Of a stretch of 6,943 bases of DNA, positions 1 through 5,880 are shown one piece after another. Made by a program: the position numbers and the translations under genes. The notes beneath the pieces are model-generated. The model did no database searches, had not been told where the DNA came from, and saw nothing but the letters and a program-made list of their open reading frames with translations. The stretch lies in the NCBI GenBank assembly GCA_016937315.1, contig JAFGWD010000234.1, positions 1 to 6,943 on the forward strand. The letters run 5' to 3'. This DNA is from Rhodospirillaceae bacterium. GTDB lineage: Bacteria > Pseudomonadota > Alphaproteobacteria > Rhodospirillales > Rhodospirillaceae. Within the stretch, counting starts at the first letter, position 1. Each line of letters opens with the position of its first letter.

Positions 1-1
1 A

Positions 2-109
2 GGTGATCGTGTGCGGTTTCGTGCCATTGATACGACCACCTATGCCGCCATGCAGGCCGAGGCGGAAGCCGGCGTTTTCGATGTGATGGCTTTGCGGCGG
101 GAGGCCTGA
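2..109 (+). CDS. pxpB: 5-oxoprolinase subunit B (KipI/PxpB family), C-terminal fragment
   Basis: Only the last 35 residues and the TGA stop (107-109) are inside the window; the gene begins upstream. The fragment starts with GDRVRFRAID, which matches the end of the KipI/PxpB carboxyltransferase subdomain, where a G-D-x-V-x-F strand precedes a short C-terminal helix (here TTTYAAMQAEAEAG). PxpB works with PxpC and PxpA as the ATP-dependent 5-oxoprolinase that converts 5-oxo-L-proline to L-glutamate in the cytoplasm. The stop lies 3 bases before the pxpC ATG, and the end of this gene carries the pxpC ribosome binding site, so the two are almost certainly co-transcribed and translationally coupled. 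The assignment relies mostly on the neighbour order B-C-A, because the visible fragment is short. Confidence 0.8.
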   Translation, partial: GDRVRFRAIDTTTYAAMQAEAEAGVFDVMALRREA

Positions 110-112
110 GAG

Positions 113-1078
113 ATGGCACAGATTTGTATTCATCGCTCTGGTCCGCTGACTCTGGTGCAGGATTGTGGGCGTTATGGTCTGCAAGCTTTGGGCATCCCGA
201 CAGCAGGCGCGGCGGATGCCTTTTCCTATCGGCTTGGCAATCGCTTGTTGGGCAATCCCGATGGTGCGGCCGCCCTGGAGTATTGGATTCTCGGTCCGGA
301 GGTGGAAGCCATAGATGAACCGGTTCGGCTGGCACTGGCGGCTGGCGGAGGAACCTTAATGCGTGTCGATGGAACGCGCACGGTGCTTTCTCCTTGGCGG
401 ACTGTGACTTTACTTCCGGGTGACCGCTTGGCCTTGGGGCCGACGGTGGGGGGGGCGGTTGGCTATGCGTGCTTTGCCGGCGGCATTGATGTGCCGGTGG
501 TGATGGGCAGCCGGTCCACGTATGCACGGGCAAAACTGGGTGGGTTCGCGGGACGGTCGTTAAAAACCGGCGATGTCTTGCCGGTGGGCGTCGCCGTGGA
601 TGTGGCTGGGATGGATCGCGCCTTGCCCGAGGTGCCGGTGGATGGTGAGGGCGCGTTTCGGGTTCTTCTGGGGCCGCAGGATGATCACTTCGACGCCGAG
701 GGAGTCTCACGCTTTTTTGCGGAAACCTATAAAATATCGCCACAGTCTGATCGTATGGGGAAACGTTTGATCGGTGGAACACCGTTGACCTTTGCGGAAG
801 GATTTGGCGCGGACATTGCTTCCGACGGTATGGTTCATGGGGCGATTCAGGTTCCGGGCTCCGGTGAACCCATCGTTATGTTGTGTGATCGTGCAACGGT
901 TGGTGGTTATGCCAAGATTGGTGCGGTGATTTCCGCCGATCTGCCGCGTTTTGCACGCTTAAAGCCCATGACGGAGGTCTGTTTTGCCCCGGTTTCGGTG
1001 GCGGAGGCGGAAGCCGCCGCACGCGCTTTCGAAGCGCGGTTGAGCGGCTTTGCGGCGATGGCGGTCACCTTAGATTGA
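113..1078 (+). CDS. pxpC: 5-oxoprolinase subunit C (biotin-dependent carboxyltransferase family)
   Basis: The 321-residue protein is close to the usual PxpC length of about 310. Family signatures run through the whole chain: VQDCGRYG at 15-22 followed by LGIPTAGAADAF, the GNPDGAAALE segment near 47-56, YACFAGGIDVPVVMGSRSTY at 118-137, GPQDDHF at 187-193, then SDGMVHGAIQVPGSGEP and DRATVGGYAKI at about 237-269. No signal peptide or membrane segment is visible, so it is cytoplasmic. PxpC pairs with PxpB; together with PxpA they cleave 5-oxoproline using ATP. In older annotations this family is called urea amidolyase-like or KipA (antagonist of KipI), but the pxpA neighbour favours 5-oxoprolinase. 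The ATG at 113 is preceded by GGGAGG (99-104) with 8 bases of spacing, which fixes the start. The gap to pxpA is 20 bases. Confidence 0.95.
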   Translation: MAQICIHRSGPLTLVQDCGRYGLQALGIPTAGAADAFSYRLGNRLLGNPDGAAALEYWILGPEVEAIDEPVRLALAAGGGTLMRVDGTRTVLSPWRTVTLLPGDRLALGPTVGGAVGYACFAGGIDVPVVMGSRSTYARAKLGGFAGRSLKTGDVLPVGVAVDVAGMDRALPEVPVDGEGAFRVLLGPQDDHFDAEGVSRFFAETYKISPQSDRMGKRLIGGTPLTFAEGFGADIASDGMVHGAIQVPGSGEPIVMLCDRATVGGYAKIGAVISADLPRFARLKPMTEVCFAPVSVAEAEAAARAFEARLSGFAAMAVTLD

Positions 1079-1098
1079 ACGAGCGTTAAGGACGTCTG

Positions 1099-1887
1099 AT
1101 GATGGTCAAACAGATCAATTTGAATGCGGATATGGGCGAAAGCTTTGGTGCGTACAGCATGGGCAACGATCCGGCGATGTTGACCGTGGTGACCTCCGCC
1201 AACGTTGCGTGTGGTTTCCATGCCGGTGATCCCTTGGTGATGCGTGAAACCGTGGGATTGGCTTTTCAAAACGGCGTTAGTGTTGGTGCTCATCCAGGTT
1301 TTCCCGATTTGCAGGGGTTTGGGCGGCGGCGCATGGCACTTTCGGCGTCGGAGGTTGAGGCCTTCGTGGTGGTGCAGATCGGTGCGTTACAGGCGGTTGC
1401 TGCTGCTGCGGGGGGGCGTGTCACCCACGTTAAGCCCCATGGAGCGCTCAGCAATATTGCCGCTGCTGATGATGCTTTGGCGACGGCGATTGCGCGGGCC
1501 ATTGCGGCAGTGGACAAGACCTTAATTTTTCTGGCTCCGGCCTGTTCCGCCATGGCGCGAGCCGGGGACGCGGCGGGCCTAAGCATGGCCATCGAAATTT
1601 TCGCGGATCGGGCTTATGCCTCTGATGGTCAGTTGGTATCGCGTGGTCAGCCGGGCGCGATGATTCACGATCCGCAGGCCGCTCAGGAACACGTTTTACG
1701 CATGGTTCGCGAGCAGGCGTTGTTCCCGTTGGCGGGCGGACGTATTGAAACGCCGGTGGATAGCATCTGCGTTCATGGTGATGGGCCAGAAGCCTTGGCA
1801 ACAGCACGTTTGGTCCGTGAAGGGTTGACCGCCGATGGCTACGCTTTGACGCCAATCCCAGATCTTGCGCGGTTGCGTTTGGCTTAA
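1099..1887 (+). CDS. pxpA: 5-oxoprolinase subunit A (LamB/YcsF family)
   Basis: This 262-residue cytoplasmic protein belongs to the LamB/YcsF family, now known as PxpA, the subunit required with PxpB and PxpC to hydrolyse 5-oxoproline to glutamate. Visible hallmarks in order are NLNADMGESFG at 7-17, ANVACGFHAGDP at about 34-45, GAHPGFPDLQGFGRR at about 63-77, HVKPHGA at 110-116, EIFADRAYASDG at about 166-177 and DSICVHGDGPEA at about 221-232. One oddity is that the usual KPHGALYN reads KPHGALSN here, with Ser118 where Tyr is normal. AAGGA at 1088-1092 lies 6 bases before the ATG at 1099 and 9 before a second ATG at 1102, so the start could be either codon. It is a little longer than E. coli PxpA (about 244). 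The stop is 3 bases before ybaK. Confidence 0.95.
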   Translation: MMVKQINLNADMGESFGAYSMGNDPAMLTVVTSANVACGFHAGDPLVMRETVGLAFQNGVSVGAHPGFPDLQGFGRRRMALSASEVEAFVVVQIGALQAVAAAAGGRVTHVKPHGALSNIAAADDALATAIARAIAAVDKTLIFLAPACSAMARAGDAAGLSMAIEIFADRAYASDGQLVSRGQPGAMIHDPQAAQEHVLRMVREQALFPLAGGRIETPVDSICVHGDGPEALATARLVREGLTADGYALTPIPDLARLRLA

Positions 1888-1890
1888 ATC

Positions 1891-2367
1891 ATGGCAAAAA
1901 CCACTCCAGCGACCCGCGCCCTCGATATGCTGGGTATCGCGTATACCTTGGCTGTCTATGACTATAACCCAGGCGACGAACGGGTCGGCATGCAGGCCGC
2001 CGCAGCCATTGGTGTGGATCCTGCCCGCGTCTTCAAGACCTTGATGATGGAGGCTGATGGTAAGCCGGTTTGCGTTCTCATCCCATCGGATCGGGAAGCC
2101 GCCTTGAAAAAAGTGGCGGCTCTGTTCGGTGCCAAACATGCGATGATGATGGTTCCCACCGCTGCCGAACGTCTGACCGGCTATCATGTCGGTGGCATCA
2201 GCCCGCTGGGGCAGAAGCGCCGCGTTCCGATGGCGGTGGATGCCAGTGCGCTGACCTTTGATACTGTGTTCGTCAATGGTGGTCAGCGTGGCTTGCAGGC
2301 TCAACTCGCTCCGGCGGATTTGATTGGGGCATTAACGGCGAAGACTGCCGATCTGTTGGGGGCGTAG
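1891..2367 (+). CDS. ybaK: Cys-tRNA(Pro)/Cys-tRNA(Cys) deacylase, YbaK family
   Basis: The 158-residue protein matches the YbaK/EbsC trans-editing domain, which removes cysteine from tRNA(Pro) mischarged by prolyl-tRNA synthetase. It is full length and single-domain. Seen directly are the N-terminal TPATRALDMLGIAY stretch, the VFKTLMM strand with the conserved catalytic-site Lys (Lys49), LKKVAALFGAKHA at about 72-84, TGYHVGGISPLGQKRR at 96-111 with the signature GGxSPxG loop, and FVNGGQRGLQ near the C-terminus. It starts only 3 bases after the pxpA stop and no good Shine-Dalgarno is visible in front, so translation probably depends on coupling to pxpA. Functionally it is unrelated to 5-oxoproline cleavage in known pathways; co-transcription with pxpBCA may simply be local. 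The ProX/INS editing relatives are a less likely alternative, given the GGISPLGQ loop. Confidence 0.93.
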   Translation: MAKTTPATRALDMLGIAYTLAVYDYNPGDERVGMQAAAAIGVDPARVFKTLMMEADGKPVCVLIPSDREAALKKVAALFGAKHAMMMVPTAAERLTGYHVGGISPLGQKRRVPMAVDASALTFDTVFVNGGQRGLQAQLAPADLIGALTAKTADLLGA

Positions 2368-2384
2368 AGCCGTCAGTTCTGCGC

Positions 2385-2400
2385 GGAAGGGTGTCTTTCC
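2385..2400. terminator. weak hairpin between convergent ybaK and mtgA
   Basis: GGAAGG (2385-2390) can pair with CTTTCC (2395-2400) around a GTGT loop, giving six pairs including one G-T wobble. It fills most of the 34-base gap between two convergent stops (2365-2367 and 2402-2404). There is no T run on either side, so it may be a weak bidirectional terminator or chance. Confidence 0.25.
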
Positions 2401-2401
2401 C

Positions 2402-3100
2402 TTATGGTTTACCGCCGATGCATCCCAGAAATTCAGGCCCAAGCTGCGTCATCCGGTGTTCCAGGATGCGGGCGCGGGCGGCAATGGCGGCGGTGGGGCG
2501 CGAGGGAGACCAATAGAGAGGACTGGGCAGGACGGCAGCAAGGCGGGCGGCTTGCCGTCGATTGAGGTGGGCCGCCGAGATGCCAAAATGGTGGCGTGCG
2601 GCGGCCTCAGCACCATAAATGCCGGGTCCCCATTCCGCGATGTTCAAGTAAACTTCGGCGATACGGGGCTTCGGCCACAAGATCTCCATCCATATGGTGA
2701 CGTAGGCTTCCAGAGCCTTGCGTACGATATTGCGTCCTGGCCACAGCAGTAGGTTCTTGGCGGTTTGCATGGAGAGGGTGGACGCTCCGCGTGGTCGTCG
2801 TCCGGCATCCCAGTTTTCCACCGCGTCTTGCAGGGCACCGAAGTCGAAGCCGTAATGTCGGCAAAAACGGTTGTCCTCCGCCGCGATCACTGCTGCTCGC
2901 ATTTGGGGAGAGATATTGGACAGGCTAACCCAGTCCTGTGACAGGCCGTGGCCTTCGAACCGACGGATAATCATCAACGGCGTGATCGGCACTGGCAGGA
3001 TGCGAAACAGGGCCAGAGCCACAGGTGGTCCGGCGAGGACGAGCAGGGTGATAACAATCGCCGCTTTACGCAGCCGGGAGATTATTGTGGTGTTCGGCAT
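2402..3100 (-). CDS. mtgA: monofunctional biosynthetic peptidoglycan glycosyltransferase
   Basis: MtgA polymerises lipid II into glycan strands at the periplasmic face of the inner membrane and has no transpeptidase domain. From the ATG at 3100 the protein has 232 residues, close to the usual ~240. A basic N-terminus (RLRK) precedes a single membrane anchor at about 13-34 and the PVPITPLMIIRR stretch typical of the family. GT51 motifs follow: EDNRFCRHYGFD at 75-86 with catalytic Glu75, GASTLSMQTAKN at 105-116, RKALEA at 127-132, and EILWPKPRIAEVYLNIAEWG at 139-158 with the second conserved Glu139. The common STISQQ is STLSMQ here. The frame stays open upstream to an ATG at 3472, but that extension overlaps the divergent crotonase gene and resembles no known sequence, so I chose 3100. 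No clear Shine-Dalgarno is visible in front of it. Confidence 0.93.
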   Translation of the reverse strand: MPNTTIISRLRKAAIVITLLVLAGPPVALALFRILPVPITPLMIIRRFEGHGLSQDWVSLSNISPQMRAAVIAAEDNRFCRHYGFDFGALQDAVENWDAGRRPRGASTLSMQTAKNLLLWPGRNIVRKALEAYVTIWMEILWPKPRIAEVYLNIAEWGPGIYGAEAAARHHFGISAAHLNRRQAARLAAVLPSPLYWSPSRPTAAIAARARILEHRMTQLGPEFLGCIGGKP

Positions 3101-3215
3101 GTTGCCGAGAATACGGAGATTGATGCCGTTGCACCAGACGTTAAGAGGCGTTCTCCCTTGTCTTATGCCGGGTGTGGGGCGTATCACCAAAGGAGATAAC
3201 AAAGGGGGAGACAAA
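3101..3215. promoter_or_regulatory. divergent promoter region between mtgA and the crotonase gene
   Basis: This 115-base gap separates two divergent starts, so it should contain both promoters. The best plus-strand candidate is TTGTCT (3158-3163), 18 bases, then TATCAC (3182-3187), a poor match to the sigma-70 consensus. I could not find a convincing minus-strand promoter for mtgA. The location is well supported by gene orientation; the specific boxes are weak. Confidence 0.4.
3204..3210 (+). promoter_or_regulatory. strong ribosome binding site of the crotonase gene
   Basis: GGGGGAG lies 5 bases before the ATG at 3216 and decides that start over the longer open frame that runs back to 2871. 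A second SD-like AAGGAG is at 3190-3195, 20 bases before the ATG and too far to serve this start. Confidence 0.65.
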
Positions 3216-4007
3216 ATGACTGGCGAACCTGTTCTCGTTGATGTGCGTGATTCCGTCGCGTGGATTACGATCAATCGTCCGCAGGCGTTCAATGCGTTGG
3301 ATTTGCCGTGTGCGCGTTTGTTGGCGGAGGTGGCTAACCGTTGTGGCAGTGATCCCGCCGTTCGTGCCGTGGTGTTGACGGGTGCGGGGGAAAAAGCATT
3401 TTGTGCGGGTGGGGACGTGGCCGCGTTTGCATCTGACCCAGCGACGGTGGATGTCTTTTTGAAGGATATCACGGGTCACTTGAACTTGGCGGTGTCGCGT
3501 TTTGCGGCGATGAATGCGCCGGTGATTGCTGCGGTGAATGGCATTGCTGCGGGCGCGGGGCTGAGCTTGGTTGCTGGATGTGACCTGGCGATTACGGCGG
3601 AGACCGCCCGTTTTACCAGCGCCTACACGCAAATTGGGTTATCGCCGGATGGGGGCTCGACCTATTTCTTGTCGCGGCTGATAGGCCCGCGTCGTGCCAT
3701 GGATTTGTACCTGAACAATCCGCTGTTGAGCGCAGAACAAGCGCTGGAGTGGGGGATCGTCAATCGTGTGGTCCCTGCCGCCGACCTTATGGCCGAGGTT
3801 GAGACGTTGGCACTACGTTTGGCTGCCGGTCCGACCTTGGCCTATGGCGGTGTGAAGGCGCTGTTGGCGGCGGCGACCAATGACACGCTGGAAAGCCAGA
3901 TGGCGCGGGAAAGCCGCCAGATCTCAACGTTGAGCCGCACACAGGATGGATTGGAAGGTGTTGCTGCCTTTGCTGCGAAACGTAAGCCGGTGTTTAGCGG
4001 CCATTGA
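3216..4007 (+). CDS. enoyl-CoA hydratase/isomerase (crotonase) family protein, isomerase-like active site
   Basis: The 263-residue protein has the full crotonase fold order: VAWITINRPQAFNALD at 14-29, the first oxyanion-hole segment AFCAGGD at 61-67, the second around NGIAAGAG at 108-115, then CDLAITAETARF and GLSPDGGSTYFLSRLIG at 141-157. Lengths of 255-270 are normal. The two glutamates that hydrate enoyl-CoA in classical ECH (Glu144 and Glu164 of the rat enzyme) align with Ser117 and Tyr137. An Asp is present in the SPDGG loop (Asp145), as in PaaG-type ring-opening isomerases and delta3-delta2 enoyl-CoA isomerases. It is therefore more likely an isomerase or other crotonase activity acting on an acyl-CoA in the cytoplasm than a hydratase. 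No pathway partner is adjacent, so the substrate is unknown. Catabolism of aromatic or fatty acids is only a guess. Confidence 0.9.
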   Translation: MTGEPVLVDVRDSVAWITINRPQAFNALDLPCARLLAEVANRCGSDPAVRAVVLTGAGEKAFCAGGDVAAFASDPATVDVFLKDITGHLNLAVSRFAAMNAPVIAAVNGIAAGAGLSLVAGCDLAITAETARFTSAYTQIGLSPDGGSTYFLSRLIGPRRAMDLYLNNPLLSAEQALEWGIVNRVVPAADLMAEVETLALRLAAGPTLAYGGVKALLAAATNDTLESQMARESRQISTLSRTQDGLEGVAAFAAKRKPVFSGH

Positions 4008-4013
4008 TCCCCC

Positions 4014-4039
4014 AAAAGCCCCCTGGCGGCCTCGGGGGC
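4014..4039 (-). terminator. minus-strand intrinsic terminator, upstream repeat copy
   Basis: GCCCCC (4018-4023) pairs with GGGGGC (4034-4039); after one mismatch two more pairs (one G-T) can close a CGGC loop. Read on the minus strand the stem is followed at once by TTTT (4017-4014) and then GGGGG. The T run is short, so termination may be only partial. On the plus strand the hairpin starts 11 bases after the crotonase stop but has no following T run, so it could stabilise that mRNA 3' end rather than terminate it cleanly. Confidence 0.5.
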
Positions 4040-4069
4040 GAAGGGTTGGACAGGGAGGTTTGGCGTCAA
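4014..4069 (-). repeat. 56-base repeat element, copy A (terminator plus CCTCCC motif)
   Basis: This segment aligns without gaps to 5825-5880, with 44 of 56 bases identical. On the minus strand the order is a small TTTG/CAAA stem-loop (4059-4070), the CCTCCC motif (4058-4053), a linker, the GC hairpin (4039-4018) and TTTT. CCTCCC is complementary to Shine-Dalgarno sequences. The outer pair of the small stem is T-A here and C-G in copy B, a compensatory change. Similarity stops abruptly on both sides. It begins 7 bases after the crotonase stop. I read it as the 3' portion of a small minus-strand RNA about 95 bases long, if transcription starts near 4107; that start is speculative. Confidence 0.6.
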
Positions 4070-4115
4070 AGGGCGTAAAATGTGGGCGTTTCTCGTGGAG
4101 GGCCCCAGGTTGCCG

Positions 4116-4121
4116 TATAGT
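4116..4121 (+). promoter_or_regulatory. candidate -10 box of the GNAT-nitrilase gene
   Basis: TATAGT at 4116-4121 matches five of six bases of the sigma-70 -10 consensus and would give a 5' UTR of about 65 bases before the ATG at 4194. No good -35 hexamer is seen 16-18 bases upstream. On the opposite strand the same AT-rich spot reads TATACG (4119-4114) with TTGGGA 16 bases in front, a weak candidate for the minus-strand RNA ending at copy A. Confidence 0.3.
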
Positions 4122-4129
4122 CGTGGAAA

Positions 4130-4148
4130 GAATCCTCCCAAGGGATTC
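4130..4148 (+). other. hairpin in the leader of the GNAT-nitrilase gene
   Basis: GAATCC (4130-4135) pairs perfectly with GGATTC (4143-4148) around the 7-base loop TCCCAAG. It sits 45 bases before the ATG, inside the likely 5' UTR. The loop carries a TCCC stretch, but the gene's own weak site CAGGA (4178-4182) is too short a complement to claim a translational switch. Confidence 0.35.
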
Positions 4149-4193
4149 GCGAAGTCTGCGTCCCGTCTGCAATAGATCAGGATTTTACGTTCC

Positions 4194-5762
4194 ATGAACG
4201 ACATCAAGACCACCGACGCGAAACCGACGTTGATCGTGCGTAATGCCGTGCCGAAGGATATTCCTAATATTCTTCGGCTTTGCCTGAGGGTCTACGATGA
4301 GAAACTGTCGTATACGGCGGACCAACTCCGTGGGCATATGAATGTCTTTCCTGCGGGACAGTTCGTTGCCGTCTATCAGGATGCCGTGGTCGGCTATTGT
4401 GCGACGTTCCGAACTGACGAGGCATCCGCCTTCCAGCGTCACACCTGGTCTGAGATCACGGGGAATGGTTATGCTTCGCGCCATAATCCAGATGGCGAGT
4501 GGTTGTACGGTATGGAAGTCTGCGTCGGTTCAGCCCATCGCGGTCTACGCATTGGTCAGCGCCTCTATAATGCGCGTAAGGCCTTGGCGGTTGGTCTCAA
4601 TCTCAAGGGGATTGTGTTCGGCGGTCGGATTCCCGGTCTGGCGCGGCGGTGGAACAGCATCAAATCAGCGGAATCCTACGTCGCGGCGGTCGTCGATAAA
4701 CGATTGCGGGATACGGTGCTGTCCTTCCAGCTTCGCAATGGTTTCGAGCTTCATGGCGTTTTGCCGAAGTACCTGCCTTTTGATCCGGCATCGAAGGGCT
4801 ATGCCGCACATTTGGTCTGGCGCAATCCACGTCGCACGGAATCGAATTTGCTCACCACCCAGCAGCGTGGACAGCTTCCCGATACTGTTCGCGTCGGCGT
4901 GATTCAGTACCAGCAACGCCGGATTTCTTCGTTCGAGGAGTTCACGCAGCAGGTCGAGTTTTTTATCGATGCGTTGGCGAACTATAAGGCAGACTTCGCG
5001 GTCCTGCCTGAGCTGTTTAGTCTGCAACTCCTTTCCATCGAGAACGAACAGATACCGGCAGCGGATGCGATTGCACACCTCACTCAATACACCGAGCCAT
5101 TAAAGAAGATGCTCTCGGAACTTGCTGTGAACTACAACATCAACATCATTGGAGGTTCACACCCGACTCGTGAAGACAATGGCGACATCCAGAATGTTTG
5201 CTATGTCTGTTTGCGTGATGGTTCGATTCACCGTCAAGCGAAGATCCATCCGACGCCCAACGAACGGTACTGGTGGAACATCCAAGGCGGTTCCGAACTC
5301 TCGGTGATCATGACTGACTGTGGGCCGATCGGCGTCAATATCTGTTACGATTCCGAGTTTCCGGAACTTGCACGCCATCTGATCGACCAGGGCATGTTGA
5401 TGTTGTTCGTGCCGTTTTGCACTGACGAGCGCCAAAGCTATTTGCGGGTTCGGTATTGCGGCCAAGCGCGTGCCGTGGAGAATCAGTGCTATGTCGTTCT
5501 TGCAGGCAATGTCGGAAATCTGCCTAAGGTCGATAACATGGATATTCAGTACGCGCAGAGCTGTATTCTCTCGCCCTGCGACTTTCCCTTTGCACGCGAC
5601 GGTATTGCGGCGGATACCACGCCCAACGTTGAAATGGTTGCTCTTGCTGACCTTCGCCTCGACCTTCTCGCGCAGGCACGACGTTCGGGTACAGTGCAGA
5701 ATCTGAAAGACCGACGCTTTGACCTGTATTCGGTTGGTTGGACGCCCAAAGGCGCGGAGTAA
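4194..5762 (+). CDS. bifunctional GNAT acetyltransferase / carbon-nitrogen hydrolase fusion
   Basis: This 522-residue cytoplasmic protein has two domains. Residues about 12-165 are a GNAT acetyltransferase: LIVRNAVPKDIPNILRLC starts the fold, and the acetyl-CoA pyrophosphate loop is HRGLRIGQ at 115-122 after the EVCV strand. A bridging segment follows to about 230. Residues about 232-515 are a nitrilase-superfamily hydrolase with the complete triad: Glu273 in LPELF, Lys350 in AKIHPTPNE, and Cys384 in NICYDSEFPE, plus the supporting Glu357. Length and order match the B. subtilis YhcX-like fusion family (about 510 residues). The substrate is not established as far as I know. The fusion suggests a substrate passed between amide cleavage and N-acetylation, which is inference. 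The start ATG at 4194 has a weak CAGGA 11 bases upstream. It appears monocistronic, flanked by non-coding elements on both sides. Confidence 0.92.
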   Translation: MNDIKTTDAKPTLIVRNAVPKDIPNILRLCLRVYDEKLSYTADQLRGHMNVFPAGQFVAVYQDAVVGYCATFRTDEASAFQRHTWSEITGNGYASRHNPDGEWLYGMEVCVGSAHRGLRIGQRLYNARKALAVGLNLKGIVFGGRIPGLARRWNSIKSAESYVAAVVDKRLRDTVLSFQLRNGFELHGVLPKYLPFDPASKGYAAHLVWRNPRRTESNLLTTQQRGQLPDTVRVGVIQYQQRRISSFEEFTQQVEFFIDALANYKADFAVLPELFSLQLLSIENEQIPAADAIAHLTQYTEPLKKMLSELAVNYNINIIGGSHPTREDNGDIQNVCYVCLRDGSIHRQAKIHPTPNERYWWNIQGGSELSVIMTDCGPIGVNICYDSEFPELARHLIDQGMLMLFVPFCTDERQSYLRVRYCGQARAVENQCYVVLAGNVGNLPKVDNMDIQYAQSCILSPCDFPFARDGIAADTTPNVEMVALADLRLDLLAQARRSGTVQNLKDRRFDLYSVGWTPKGAE

Positions 5763-5786
5763 TCTACGCTCAGAGGTTTCCCCATG

Positions 5787-5822
5787 TTATCAACCGAGGC
5801 CTCTGGCACCTGTCGGTGATAA
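5787..5822. repeat. imperfect inverted repeat after the GNAT-nitrilase gene
   Basis: TTATCAACCGA (5787-5797) is complementary to TCGGTGATAA (5813-5822) with a single bulged A, giving ten pairs around a 15-base loop. It begins 25 bases after the stop codon, so it may protect or end the plus-strand mRNA, though no T run follows. A competing six-pair stem, CAGAGG (5771-5776) with CCTCTG (5800-5805), overlaps it. It also lies just past the minus-strand terminator. Confidence 0.4.
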
Positions 5823-5823
5823 G

Positions 5824-5850
5824 AAAAAACCCCCGGGCGGACCCGGGGGT
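5824..5850 (-). terminator. strong minus-strand intrinsic terminator
   Basis: A perfect nine-pair stem, ACCCCCGGG (5829-5837) with CCCGGGGGT (5842-5850), closes a four-base loop that reads TCCG on the minus strand, a UNCG-type tetraloop. On that strand it is followed by T residues down to 5824. On the plus strand the A run precedes the stem and no T run follows. It must therefore end a minus-strand transcript, either the LysR mRNA with a 3' UTR of about 275 bases or a separate small RNA. Confidence 0.85.
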
Positions 5851-5880
5851 AAAAGTTTGAACAGGGAGGCTTCACGTCAA
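5825..5880 (-). repeat. 56-base repeat element, copy B (terminator plus CCTCCC motif)
   Basis: This is the partner of 4014-4069, with equal length, hairpin span, four-base loop and position of CCTCCC (5869-5864 on the minus strand). Here the hairpin is fully paired and the T run longer, so this copy looks the more functional. Just upstream on the minus strand, ACGTC and GACGT (5888-5884 and 5878-5874) form a five-pair hairpin that shows TCCTT in its loop, a second stretch complementary to AAGGA-type ribosome binding sites. Confidence 0.65.

Noticed and set aside
907..1293. Antisense open frame over the pxpC-pxpA junction
   Set aside because: It is a shadow of two well-supported genes, with no family resemblance or translation signal.
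2871..3215. Upstream in-frame extension of the crotonase gene
   Set aside because: It overlaps mtgA antisense and resembles no crotonase N-terminus. The strong ribosome binding site at 3204-3210 fits the ATG at 3216.
3101..3472. Upstream in-frame extension of mtgA to an ATG at 3472
   Set aside because: It runs antisense across the crotonase start, has low-complexity Ala/Thr/Arg/Ser content and precedes the normal MtgA N-terminus with its membrane anchor.
4014..5880. The paired 56-base elements as ends of a transposon or composite mobile element
   Set aside because: They are direct, not inverted, copies of a terminator-like RNA element. No transposase or target-site duplication is visible, and the gene between them looks native.
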